Assembly (NCBI GenBank): GCA_020846775.1
Contig: JADLDG010000005.1
Location: 1 to 42,130, forward strand
Direction of reading: 5' to 3'
DNA from: Nitrospirota bacterium
GTDB taxonomy: Bacteria > Nitrospirota > 9FT-COMBO-42-15 > HDB-SIOI813
Length of the DNA: 42,130 nt
The notes under the pieces are model-generated. The model did no database searches. It saw nothing but the letters and a program-made list of their open reading frames with translations, and had not been told where the DNA came from. Position 1 is the stretch's first letter; every line of letters starts with the position of its first letter. Positions 26,150-34,044 of this stretch are shown in pieces. A program made the translations under genes and the position numbers.

Positions 26150-27028
26150 TTAAGATCTGCTTGAAGATAAACTCTGATGAAGTGCGTCTTGCAATACTTG
26201 TCTCATGACATGAACTGGCGGCTCAATACCGGTCCATAATTTAAAGGAGGCTGCTCCCTGAAAAATCAACATTCCTGAACCATTCATATACCCGCTGCAC
26301 AACTCCTTTGCATATCTTATTAATTCGGTATCAGGAGGATTATAAATTAGGTCGCAGACAAAAAGATCTCTATGAAGGAATTCTCTGGGTACGGGAGAGG
26401 GATCTTCCTTCATTAGCCCTATAGAAGTTGTATTTACTACCATGTCAACGCTGTTTATTACGCCTCGTAAATCTTCAGGGTCCATTCCTTTAACGTCAAG
26501 ATTAATTGAAGAAAAGTATTTACCAATCTGCTCTTTAAGGGACTTTCCCTTGCTGATAGTCCTGTTAGCAATAAGAATGGAACCGGCTCCTCCTCTTGCC
26601 AGAGAAAAAGCTACAGCCCTTGCTGCACCGCCGGCGCCTATAATCAGGATTGAGCGGCCATTAACAGACTGTCCGCATTCATTAAGGGAAGCAATAAAAC
26701 CTTGTCCATCCGTGTTATGACCTACAAGTCTGTCACCGGAAACTGTAATTGTATTAACTGCCCCTATCATCTTTGCCTCTTCTGACAATTCTGAAAGACA
26801 AGATATTACACTTTCCTTATATGGAATAGTTACATTAAGTCCGGCGATATGCAAGGCTCGAATGGCGCTAATAGCTGTCTCTAAGTGTCCTGCATCAACA
26901 GGAAACGGGACATAGCAACAATCAAGTCCCAGAAACTCAAATGCGGCATTATGTAATACAGGTGAGAGGCTATGGCTGACAGGCCGTCCAATAATTCCAA
27001 AGACTTTCGATTTTCCAGTCACTTTCAT
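26150..27028 (-). CDS. aroE: Shikimate dehydrogenase
   Basis: AroE reduces 3-dehydroshikimate to shikimate with NADPH in aromatic amino acid synthesis. The 292-residue protein has the substrate site GRPVSHSLSPVLHNAAF, catalytic Lys in NVTIPYKESV, the conserved NTDGQGF and the nucleotide loop GAGGAARAVAFSLA. ATG start. It lies between pgsA and pilB in the same orientation with short gaps. Confidence 0.96.
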   Translation of the reverse strand: MKVTGKSKVFGIIGRPVSHSLSPVLHNAAFEFLGLDCCYVPFPVDAGHLETAISAIRALHIAGLNVTIPYKESVISCLSELSEEAKMIGAVNTITVSGDRLVGHNTDGQGFIASLNECGQSVNGRSILIIGAGGAARAVAFSLARGGAGSILIANRTISKGKSLKEQIGKYFSSINLDVKGMDPEDLRGVINSVDMVVNTTSIGLMKEDPSPVPREFLHRDLFVCDLIYNPPDTELIRYAKELCSGYMNGSGMLIFQGAASFKLWTGIEPPVHVMRQVLQDALHQSLSSSRS

Positions 27029-27073
27029 GTGTTATTATATCATCTAATCCTTGAAAGACAAGATAAGCATGAA

Positions 27074-27601
27074 CTAACTATAAAAAGTTCTAATCTCCCT
27101 GTATATATAATGTAATCCGGATAAAGCGGTAGCAGCAACTGTAACGACTAAAAAGCTATAGAGGACATATCCTTTTATTCCTGACAAGACTGTCAAAATT
27201 GTCAGCACCTGCAGAACTGTAGATGCCTTTCCTAAAACAGATGGCCTTATATGATATTTACTTATATCAATAAACCCCATCAGTACCAGCAAAGTAATAC
27301 CTATTAAAACATCCCTTCCCACAATAACTATTGAAACCCATACTGGTATCATTTTTAACGCTGCAAGGGTGACAAACGAGGCAAAGAAAAGGAGCTTATC
27401 CGCAATAGGGTCAAGATATTCCCCTATCCTTGTTTTAAAACCCCATGTTCGTGCAATAAACCCATCCAGGGCATCGGAAATACCTGCTGCCGCCAGGACA
27501 CCAAGCGCATACATGTTATGACCCCGGATCAGCAAAGATACAAATACCGGGATTAAAAGTATCCTTATGAAACTTATAAGATTGGGCAGATGCTTCAACA
27601 A
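27074..27601 (-). CDS. pgsA: CDP-diacylglycerol-glycerol-3-phosphate 3-phosphatidyltransferase
   Basis: PgsA makes phosphatidylglycerol phosphate at the inner membrane. The roughly 175-residue protein has four to five hydrophobic helices and the CDP-alcohol phosphotransferase motif DALDGFIARTWGF...GEYLDPIADK with all Asp residues present. No ATG fits. TTG at 27601 (or the next TTG at 27598) gives KHLPNLISFIR, the usual start of the family, and lies just after the OB-HD gene stop; an earlier TTG at 27646 would overlap that gene. Confidence 0.93.
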   Translation of the reverse strand: MLKHLPNLISFIRILLIPVFVSLLIRGHNMYALGVLAAAGISDALDGFIARTWGFKTRIGEYLDPIADKLLFFASFVTLAALKMIPVWVSIVIVGRDVLIGITLLVLMGFIDISKYHIRPSVLGKASTVLQVLTILTVLSGIKGYVLYSFLVVTVAATALSGLHYIYREIRTFYS

Positions 27602-27608
27602 GGTCTGT

Positions 27609-28571
27609 TCACTCTGTATTTCCGCTTTTATACAGGTACCTGTCAAGGGGTTTGTTGTAACTGGTAAAATCTCCCTCGCCCGTGTCTGTCAGGACAGCTT
27701 TGCGAAAAACATTGACCTTGGCGCTCAAATCATCCAGATTATGGAGTATGATCGCCTCCAGGGTCTGAGGTACCTTCGGCGAACCCCACTCATATGTCCC
27801 CTGATGACTGACTATGAGGTGCCTTAAGAGCATGGCAAGTTTGACTGGAAAGTCTCTGATTAAGCGGATCCTCTCATCCACCATCTCTACCCCTATCATT
27901 ATATGTCCAACAAGCCTTCCTTCGTCAGTATAATCAAGGCTTCTATTGAACTTTAACTCCCGAACCTTACCGACATCATGTAAGATTGCCCCGGTAACGA
28001 GAAGATCCAGGTCTATCTCATCATAATGATTCTTCATATCCTTGCACAGGTCAACAATCTCGAGTGAGTGTTCAAGGAGTCCCCCCAGGAAAGCGTGGTG
28101 AATCTCCTTGGCTGCCGGAGCCGTCCTGAACAACCCCATGAATTCTTTATCTTCATAAAAGAGTGTCAGCAGTTTCTTTAAGAAAGGATTCTTGAGATTT
28201 CCTATTACTGCTAATAACCTTTTCTCGAGTGCATCAAAATCATATTCTGACACTGCAATAAAATCACTCAGATCAACCACCTCGTCTGCAATCTTCTCTA
28301 CAGCCTTTATGTTGATCTCCTTTGTACCCTTATAACTGCTCATAACCCCTTTTATCATTACAATATCATCTGCAGCAAATCTGCCGGTCAATTCTTCAAC
28401 ATTGTCCCAGACTTTACCATCTATAATACCGGTCCTGTCGCACACCTTGAGCATAAGATAAGGCCTCCCGTCTTTTCTCAGAAGCTGCTGTTTAACTTTT
28501 ACAAGAAAGATGTCTTCAACCTGGTCGCCATCTTTTATATTCGTAATTTCACTTATAAATATTGTTTTCAT
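27609..28571 (-). CDS. OB-fold/HD-domain nuclease, YhaM-like
   Basis: The 320-residue protein has an N-terminal OB-fold nucleic-acid-binding domain (about residues 1-95; YLMLKVCDRTGIIDGKVWDN) and an HD phosphohydrolase domain (about 155-290) with HHAFLGGLLEHSLEIVDLC and ILHDVGKVREL as metal ligands. This is the layout of YhaM, a 3'-5' exoribonuclease of Bacillus, so a nuclease role is likely but not shown. ATG with AAAGGATA upstream. First gene of a run leading into pgsA and aroE. Confidence 0.88.
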   Translation of the reverse strand: MKTIFISEITNIKDGDQVEDIFLVKVKQQLLRKDGRPYLMLKVCDRTGIIDGKVWDNVEELTGRFAADDIVMIKGVMSSYKGTKEINIKAVEKIADEVVDLSDFIAVSEYDFDALEKRLLAVIGNLKNPFLKKLLTLFYEDKEFMGLFRTAPAAKEIHHAFLGGLLEHSLEIVDLCKDMKNHYDEIDLDLLVTGAILHDVGKVRELKFNRSLDYTDEGRLVGHIMIGVEMVDERIRLIRDFPVKLAMLLRHLIVSHQGTYEWGSPKVPQTLEAIILHNLDDLSAKVNVFRKAVLTDTGEGDFTSYNKPLDRYLYKSGNTE

Positions 28572-28657
28572 ATTTATATCCTTTCCTTTGAGGGAATTAT
28601 ATGGAATAGTAATATGGCTGTCAACCGATTCAGACTGACGAATACTGTGTCTTTAAT

Positions 28658-28686
28658 TTGACAAGCACATCCCGCTTTGTTACCAT
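28658..28686 (+). promoter_or_regulatory. Putative promoter of fbp
   Basis: A consensus TTGACA (28658-28663) and TACCAT (28681-28686) are 17 bp apart, about 30 bp before the fbp start codon. Prediction by eye. Confidence 0.5.
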
Positions 28687-28717
28687 CCAGTAAATCTACT
28701 CACAGGGAGGTCATGCC

Positions 28718-29725
28718 ATGAAACTAAAGACCATAGAACGGCATATACTTGAACAGCAGCGTAAATATCCTGAGGCATCGGGCGGGTTTTCCGGACTACT
28801 TTATGATATAGCACTGGCTGCAAAGATGATCTCAAAACAGGTCAACATGGCTGGTCTGGTCAACGTCATAGGCCCTACAGGAGATGTCAATATTCAGGGC
28901 GAGGTTGTACAAAAGATGGATACCTATGCTAACGAACTCCTGATTAATATATTGACAAACAGCGGTAAGGTCTGCGCAATTGCCTCAGAGGAAAATGAGA
29001 ATATTGTTGAAATCCATGATGAGTTTCTGGTGGGTAAATACGCCATCAACATGGACCCCCTTGATGGATCTTCCAATATAGGCGCCAATGTAAGTATCGG
29101 AACGATATTCTCAATACATCGTAAAATAAGTAAAGGACATAAAGGGGCAGAAGAAGACTGCCTTCAGAAGGGGACACAACAGGCCTGTGCCGGCTATGTC
29201 ATTTATGGGTCATCAACTATGCTGGTATACACTACAGGGACAGGTGTCCATGGATTTACATTAGATCCGACTGTCGGTGAGTTTATCCTTTCTCACGAGA
29301 ACATTCAGATGCCGGAGCCTTGCAAAATATATAGTGTAAATGAAGGTAACTTTAATTACTGGGACAACGGCACAAAAAAATATATAGAATCTCTGAAGGA
29401 GGTGGATAAACCTACAAACCGTCCGTACACTTCACGATATATTGGCTCTCTCGTATCAGACTTTCACAGAAACCTTATATACGGCGGGATATTCCTGTAT
29501 CCTGCTGATTACAAAAAAGACCCGAAAAATCCGGAGGGAAAACTCAGGTTACTGTTTGAGGCATCACCGATTGCATTTGTCGCTGAACAGGCCGGAGGAT
29601 ATGCAACCACTGGGACTCAAAGGATACTGGACATAAAGCCGGAACATCTGCACCACCGGGTTCCATTGATAGTGGGGAATAAGAATGAGGTTTTGCGGTA
29701 TGAAGAGTTCGTGAAGAAGGGCTAA
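28718..29725 (+). CDS. fbp: Fructose-1,6-bisphosphatase, class I
   Basis: Fbp hydrolyses fructose 1,6-bisphosphate in gluconeogenesis or the Calvin cycle. The 335-residue protein shows the class I metal sites ASEENENIV, MDPLDGSSNI and the C-terminal GKLRLLFEASPIAFVAEQAGG. The ATG at 28718 follows GGGAGGT. It stands alone on the plus strand. It is the last ordinary core gene before the mosaic region begins. Confidence 0.97.
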   Translation: MKLKTIERHILEQQRKYPEASGGFSGLLYDIALAAKMISKQVNMAGLVNVIGPTGDVNIQGEVVQKMDTYANELLINILTNSGKVCAIASEENENIVEIHDEFLVGKYAINMDPLDGSSNIGANVSIGTIFSIHRKISKGHKGAEEDCLQKGTQQACAGYVIYGSSTMLVYTTGTGVHGFTLDPTVGEFILSHENIQMPEPCKIYSVNEGNFNYWDNGTKKYIESLKEVDKPTNRPYTSRYIGSLVSDFHRNLIYGGIFLYPADYKKDPKNPEGKLRLLFEASPIAFVAEQAGGYATTGTQRILDIKPEHLHHRVPLIVGNKNEVLRYEEFVKKG

Positions 29726-29744
29726 GGGATCTTTGACATCCTCC

Positions 29745-29800
29745 CTGACACTATTTATCTTCTTGGTTTACTCAATTTCATATGACTGCATAACGACTGA
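29745..29800. repeat. 56-bp repeat, copy A
   Basis: Matches 38931-38986 in the same orientation at 54 of 56 positions. Its left end contains the CTGACACTATTTATC motif. Immediately to the right, 29798-29819 matches part of the Mrr-type nuclease gene (39225-39246) at 20 of 22 positions, so this appears to be a collapsed copy of the 38.9-39.2 kb region. Confidence 0.85.
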
Positions 29801-29821
29801 GAGCCTTCGACTATATCAACT

Positions 29822-29996
29822 GTAAGCGTCTAATTAAGCGCATCCCTCAGAATTTCATATTGATGATGAGTTCACGATCTGCGTACTGAGGCAGCAGTGC
29901 CTTGTAATCTGAGTCACTCGTAACCACAGGCAGCCGTTCAAAGAGATATCTGAGGTATCTGTATGGCTTCAATCCATTGGTCTTTTCAATATCATA
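29822..29996 (-). mobile_element. IS66-family remnant: transposase C-terminus and terminal inverted repeat
   Basis: On the minus strand 29847-29996 encodes IEKTNGLKPYRYLRYLFERLP followed by DYKALLPQ and a TGA stop, the conserved end of the IS66 transposase. The terminal repeat GTAAGCGTCTAATTAAGCG (29822 onward) lies 25 bp beyond that stop, the normal IS66 spacing. The rest of the transposase is missing: upstream sequence passes directly into mug. A similar, oppositely oriented end lies at 37162-37190. No intact IS66 gene remains in the window. Confidence 0.8.
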
Positions 29997-30504
29997 GACT
30001 TTGGATAGTTCGCTTAATCTCTTGCAATTCTCGGACTCTAATAATGGCTTCGCCGCGTAAAGGGAAATGCATGACAAAAACTTTTGACGCGCTTATATTT
30101 TCTTGCCAGCCAAAAGAGAAATCCTTTGATCCGGCGTACTTTTCATACGTGACTTTGCCGATGAAGCAGACCACCTTCGGCATCTCAGCTTTTATAATAC
30201 GAGAAATCTTTTTACGGCCGGGCAACTCCTCGTGCTTCTTAATCCCTGTTATATCTCGCGTCGGTCTATCAATAATGTTCACGAATCCAAGCTCATATAC
30301 CGTATTAAATTTTTCTTTGTAGACACGTTCCAATGTCTTGTCGTCGCGCAATTCGTCTCTTTTCTCCTTAATGAGACCGGCGTCCGAGAGGAGGTACCAA
30401 AAGAGCTTATTGTTGGAAAACGGCACTCGACGATTGAACGATCCGGGATGAGGATTAATACCCACGAAAAGTATTCCCGGCTTCTTGTATCTATAGCGGA
30501 TCAT
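29992..30504 (-). CDS. mug: G/U mismatch-specific uracil-DNA glycosylase (Mug/TDG family)
   Basis: Mug-type enzymes remove uracil or thymine from G mismatches. The 170-residue protein opens with GILFVGINPHPGSF, the family's GxNP active-site segment, has VVCFIGKVTYEKYAG in the middle and VFVMHFPLRG near the end, in place of the usual NPSG motif. Length equals the E. coli protein. The ATG overlaps the stop of the DUF488 gene by 4 bp (ATGA). Its own stop lies at the junction with the IS66 remnant, so the last few residues may not be native. Last gene of the folE-folK operon. Substrate preference is not certain. Confidence 0.8.
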   Translation of the reverse strand: MIRYRYKKPGILFVGINPHPGSFNRRVPFSNNKLFWYLLSDAGLIKEKRDELRDDKTLERVYKEKFNTVYELGFVNIIDRPTRDITGIKKHEELPGRKKISRIIKAEMPKVVCFIGKVTYEKYAGSKDFSFGWQENISASKVFVMHFPLRGEAIIRVRELQEIKRTIQSL

Positions 30505-31031
30505 GTTTCAGGCCCGGGATATATGATCTGCCCTTTCTTTACTTTCAAAAAAGGCGTCAGGCGGTGCTTTGTGGCGGAGGTGCGGCTCATGATGTCTTTC
30601 ACTGTCCACCCTCTTTTCGTGAGTGCGTCGGCAATAAGCGAGCGGTGGCATCGCCACGGCACGGCTTCGGCGCACATGATAGTTGTTTCTCTCAAACTAG
30701 CGGTCTTTATAAGGGCTTCCAGACCTTCTGAGAATTCAGGCGTTGCCATGTAATCGGCGAATCCTCTAAATGAGGCGTTGCGCCAACCGAGATTTAACGA
30801 ATCTTTCGTTGAGTGGCGTAGCCCTCCGAGTTTTTGTACATGCTTATACCGTATGTGCGCCCGTTGTAATGATTCTTTGAGCGTCTCTGAATTGAACTGA
30901 GGGTTATGGCGCGACTTTGGTATTGACCTTACGTCAATGATCTCTTTAATACCATGTGCCTGTAACAGCTCCACAAATTCACCGATAGGATGAGTAGAAT
31001 GGCCGATGGTAAATATTACAGGTTTCTTCAT
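30501..31031 (-). CDS. DUF488 protein (large type)
   Basis: The 176-residue protein begins IFTIGHSTHPIGEFVELL, has the DUF488 signature IDVRSIPKSRHNPQF and ends with MCAEAVPWRCHRSLIADAL, including the conserved Cys and C-H pair. The biochemical function of DUF488 is not established. ATG at 31031 and a 4-bp overlap with mug place it in the fol operon. It is unrelated in detail to the shorter DUF488 protein at 34788. Confidence 0.85.
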   Translation of the reverse strand: MKKPVIFTIGHSTHPIGEFVELLQAHGIKEIIDVRSIPKSRHNPQFNSETLKESLQRAHIRYKHVQKLGGLRHSTKDSLNLGWRNASFRGFADYMATPEFSEGLEALIKTASLRETTIMCAEAVPWRCHRSLIADALTKRGWTVKDIMSRTSATKHRLTPFLKVKKGQIIYPGPET

Positions 31032-31094
31032 AGTGCATTTTTTGTATCTTTATTTTCCATTAAGTATCAGCATTTTTATTCAGTGAGTGGCCTG

Positions 31095-31637
31095 TCAACG
31101 CAAAATGAGGCGGCGAAGCATATCGGTGAATTCGCTTTCAAGGTGCAGGGCGATTTTAAGTTTTGTTACAGGTTCAGTTGAAAGCAGCTTGCCGGTATCC
31201 GGCATGACAATGTCAGGTGCAAGCTCTAAAAACGGAACAGCCACAAACGAATAGGTGTAAATTGACGGATCTGGCAGGCGAAGGCCGGGCTCATTAATTA
31301 CTGATGTCCCGTACAGAATGAGGTCGAGGTCGATAGTTCGCGGTGCGAATTTATCGTCAGAACGCACGCGGCCAAGGCGTACTTCAATTTTTCGCAGGAT
31401 ATCAAATTTTATTTCGTGCGGTTGATGATCGGTTTTAATTCTGACAACGCCATTTAGAAAATAAGGCTGCGCAGAGGCGCTGACGGCGACGGTCTTGTAG
31501 AAATTAGAAATGGCGGCAATCGGCATTTGTGTGCTGAGCATAGTCAAGGCGCGGCAAATATTGTCCTTCGGATCGATATTTGAGCCAACGGCAATAAAGG
31601 CATCGGCCACAGGCCCGGTATGCAATATTTCAGTCAT
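31095..31637 (-). CDS. folK: 2-amino-4-hydroxy-6-hydroxymethyldihydropteridine pyrophosphokinase
   Basis: FolK transfers pyrophosphate from ATP to 6-hydroxymethyl-dihydropterin in folate synthesis. The 180-residue protein starts near DAFIAVGSNIDPKDN and contains YFLNGVVRI and RTIDLDLILYG, both family signatures. The frame is open further upstream to 31703, but the ATG at 31637, overlapping the folB stop by 8 bp, gives the normal start. Confidence 0.95.
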   Translation of the reverse strand: MTEILHTGPVADAFIAVGSNIDPKDNICRALTMLSTQMPIAAISNFYKTVAVSASAQPYFLNGVVRIKTDHQPHEIKFDILRKIEVRLGRVRSDDKFAPRTIDLDLILYGTSVINEPGLRLPDPSIYTYSFVAVPFLELAPDIVMPDTGKLLSTEPVTKLKIALHLESEFTDMLRRLILR

Positions 31638-32004
31638 CGCTGCGCATCCTGAAAATTTCGATTCCGACGCTTTTTGCGTATCGCAGTGCGCCGGGTTTCT
31701 CAACTCGTATAGTTACGGCCTTGACGACTGGGTGGGTAAGACAAATCTGAGCGATGCTGCCTGCCAGCCGCTCGACAAGATAGAAACTTGAGCTTTCCAC
31801 TGTTGTGACTATCTGCTTTTTTATTTCTTTGTAGTCAATGGAATCATTAATGCGGTCGTTTTGACAGGGAAGTCTCAAATCGGCATAAAGAGTGATGTTA
31901 ATGAGCACATCCTGTTTTTGCGTGCGCTCCCAGTCGTTTAGGCCGATAACGCATCGAAGCAGCAGATCAGTAATACAAATTTTGTCGAACTTTTCTCTAT
32001 CCAT
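31630..32004 (-). CDS. folB: Dihydroneopterin aldolase
   Basis: FolB cleaves dihydroneopterin to 6-hydroxymethyl-dihydropterin and glycolaldehyde. The 124-residue protein shows RCVIGLNDWERTQKQDVLINI, DSIDYKEIKK and FYLVERLAGSIAQICL, the last with the conserved active-site Glu. The C-terminal KAVTIRVEKPGALRYAKSVGI contains the conserved catalytic-region Lys. ATG start, 6 bp after the reductase gene; overlaps folK. Confidence 0.93.
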   Translation of the reverse strand: MDREKFDKICITDLLLRCVIGLNDWERTQKQDVLINITLYADLRLPCQNDRINDSIDYKEIKKQIVTTVESSSFYLVERLAGSIAQICLTHPVVKAVTIRVEKPGALRYAKSVGIEIFRMRSDD

Positions 32005-32010
32005 AAATCT

Positions 32011-32775
32011 TCATCCGTACGTATTGCCAATAAGGTGTCTGCCGCCATCGACATAAATGACCTGGCCGGTGACAAATTCGTTATCTATCAGAAAGCGGAC
32101 GGCGGCCGTGATCTGGCCGACATTACCGATGTTGTTGAGCGGATTGGTGGATTTAAGCTGCTCAAGATAAGCCCGATCTTTACCGGCCGGAGGCAGTATC
32201 AGACCCGGTGCAACAGCATTGACGCGGACATTAGGGGCAAATTCGAGCGCCATCATTTTTGTCAGTGCAAAGAGTGTGCGCTTGGCCAGATGATACGCGG
32301 CGTGCTGACGGTCGTAATCGGTAATACGTGAATCAAGAAAATTAATGATCACCGGCAGCACGGCCGACGCACGATGTTTGTTCAAGCTGGCAAATGAACG
32401 GGAAAGCAGAAACGGTGCGAAGGCATTGGTCATCATGTTGCGCTGGATGTCTTCCATTGAAATTTCAGTAAGGCCGCCGGTTTCAAAAATTGAGGCATTG
32501 TTAATGAGCACATCGATCGGCCCTGCTATGTCCCATACTCGCTTGAGCAGATTTTGCGCCTCAGCAGGGGATTCAAGGTTTGCGGCAATCGTAAAGGTCG
32601 TGGTTCCGTTGTCGCGGATTTCTTTGGCCAATTCTTCAGCAGCTGATTGAGACGAGCGGTAATGAATAACTACGGCGGCGGCTTGATGAGCGAGATATCG
32701 TGCTAATTCCCGGCCGATCCGATTGGCTGCGCCGGTGATCAAATAGGTTCGTTTTGAGTTTTGCAATGCCGTCAT
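32011..32775 (-). CDS. Pteridine reductase-like short-chain dehydrogenase (FolM/PTR1 type)
   Basis: The 254-residue SDR has TGAANRIGRELARYLA at the nucleotide site, the NNAS motif followed by IFETG, and the catalytic Tyr/Lys in YHLAKRTLF. The NRIG and NNAS-x-F variants are those of pteridine reductases PTR1 and FolM, which reduce dihydro- to tetrahydro-pterins or folates with NADPH. Between folE and folB, a role in reduced pterin production is well supported by context. ATG at 32775 with GAGGA upstream. A generic SDR acting on another substrate cannot be excluded. Confidence 0.88.
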   Translation of the reverse strand: MTALQNSKRTYLITGAANRIGRELARYLAHQAAAVVIHYRSSQSAAEELAKEIRDNGTTTFTIAANLESPAEAQNLLKRVWDIAGPIDVLINNASIFETGGLTEISMEDIQRNMMTNAFAPFLLSRSFASLNKHRASAVLPVIINFLDSRITDYDRQHAAYHLAKRTLFALTKMMALEFAPNVRVNAVAPGLILPPAGKDRAYLEQLKSTNPLNNIGNVGQITAAVRFLIDNEFVTGQVIYVDGGRHLIGNTYG

Positions 32776-32796
32776 CAAAGTCCTCGCGTTATACTA

Positions 32797-33444
32797 TCAT
32801 TGTTTCTTTCCGCATGCCGCCAGAAATTCCGCTCGCAGCGCTGAATCGCCATCATAATTTCCACGCCAAAACATCGTGCGGCTAATGGAAGATATTTCTT
32901 TAACGCCGCGCATCTCGACGCATAAGTGATGCGCCTCAATGTACACGGCGACCCCGTGAGGAAGAAGAAGTTGGTTGAGGGTGTCAGCGATCTGTTGACC
33001 GATTCGTTCCTGTACCTCAAAACGACGCGAAAAAAGATGCACCAGACGCGTGAGTTTGGAAAGACCGATAATATGTTCATGTGAGATATAGCCGACATAG
33101 ACCACGCCGTAAAACGGCAGGCAGTGATGTTCGCAGAGAGCGAAAAAGCTAATCGGGCCTTCGATTATCTGACTCAGGCGACAATCAGGCCCGCCGCGGC
33201 ACTCGGTTTCAAACACCTTGACTAATTTTGCGTCGCCGTCATAACCCTCAGTCGACTCGATAAGAGCCTTGATAAAACGGCGGGGCGTTTCCTCTGTGGC
33301 GGCGGTATTCAAATTCAGCCCCAGTGCGGCGAATATCTCGGCGGCATATCCCTCGAATTTGCGGATTTGTTCGTCACTGATCTGGCGTTTTTTAACCTTC
33401 AGGAAATTATTTTCGTCAGCGATTACATGCTCGTCAGCGTTCAT
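32797..33444 (-). CDS. folE: GTP cyclohydrolase I
   Basis: FolE converts GTP to dihydroneopterin triphosphate, the first step to folate and tetrahydropterins. The 215-residue protein has the zinc ligands in CEHHCLPFYG and the signatures HEHIIGLSKLTRLV and RFEVQERIGQQIADTL, with HLCVEMRGV near the C-terminus. ATG at 33444 with GAGGG at good spacing is preferred over the in-frame TTG two codons earlier. First gene of the operon folE-reductase-folB-folK-DUF488-mug. folP and folC are not here. Confidence 0.96.
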   Translation of the reverse strand: MNADEHVIADENNFLKVKKRQISDEQIRKFEGYAAEIFAALGLNLNTAATEETPRRFIKALIESTEGYDGDAKLVKVFETECRGGPDCRLSQIIEGPISFFALCEHHCLPFYGVVYVGYISHEHIIGLSKLTRLVHLFSRRFEVQERIGQQIADTLNQLLLPHGVAVYIEAHHLCVEMRGVKEISSISRTMFWRGNYDGDSALRAEFLAACGKKQ

Positions 33445-33511
33445 ACTCAAAGCCCTCTTTTCTTTTTTAAATGATAGATGAAAGGAAATTACTTTTTTTC
33501 ATCTCATGGTT

Positions 33512-33540
33512 ATTTTAGAAAAAACAAAGAAATATTACAA
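33512..33540 (-). promoter_or_regulatory. Putative promoter of the folE operon
   Basis: On the minus strand TTGTAA (33535-33540) and TAAAAT (33512-33517) are 17 bp apart, about 68 bp before the folE ATG. The leader contains a short inverted repeat, GATGAAA with TTTCATC. Prediction by eye. Confidence 0.4.
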
Positions 33541-33665
33541 ATTATTTTTATTTCATCATTATGTCAACATGACTTGTGACGTGTTTGCTTTTGAATATAT
33601 TTGCCTAACCTTGACGTCTCCTGTTTTGGAGAGTAGACTAAGACTCAACATTTCCATTTTCCTGT

Positions 33666-33893
33666 TTGCAAGATCTTGAGGAGCACAAATCGATTGTCGC
33701 CGCGTTGGAGAAGCTCTTAGCGGCAGCGAAAAAAGCGAACAAGGTGGAATACGTGGAGTTCGCCAAAGAACCGATGCATCACGGGCAAACTGAACAGGAG
33801 GTGTCGTACATTCATTATGTCGAGGGGATGTACGAGACTGCAATGAATCCGGCATCTGGGCATTACCCAGAAGGGGCAACGGTTCCACACTAA
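33666..33893 (+). pseudogene. Truncated hemerythrin-like (HHE) protein, C-terminal part
   Basis: The 75 residues read LEEHKSIVAALEKL, then FAKEPMHHGQTEQEVSY, resembling the third and fourth iron-ligand helices of an HHE-type hemerythrin (usual pattern EEHK...H.QTEEEVLYP). The N-terminal helices are absent: an in-frame stop lies 24 bp upstream and the only start is a TTG without a Shine-Dalgarno. After EVSY the sequence departs from the family. I therefore read it as a degraded gene, though a short expressed protein is possible. Confidence 0.5.
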
Positions 33894-34044
33894 GACAAAT
33901 GACACCGCGTGCAACGCGGCCTGACAACTCATTGCAGGCGCGACGGACTTAACGGGCCGCGCGGCCTGAACTCGAACGTTCGAGCCACTGCGCGTGGCGT
34001 TTTTGTGTGTGTTATTTTCTAAACGACAGTACGGAGAATTGCAT

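Noticed and set aside
33970-33983. Perfect palindrome CTCGAACGTTCGAG
   Set aside because: It is short, lies in non-coding remnant DNA, and is not placed at a recognisable promoter.
33919-33984. Possible fourth attC site after the hemerythrin relic (GCCTGACAACTC ... GAACGTTCGAG)
   Set aside because: The sequence folds and resembles attC, but both terminal boxes deviate (GAC instead of AAC, GTTCGAG instead of GTTRRRY), the orientation is opposite to the others, and no stop codon lies in it. Not enough to call.
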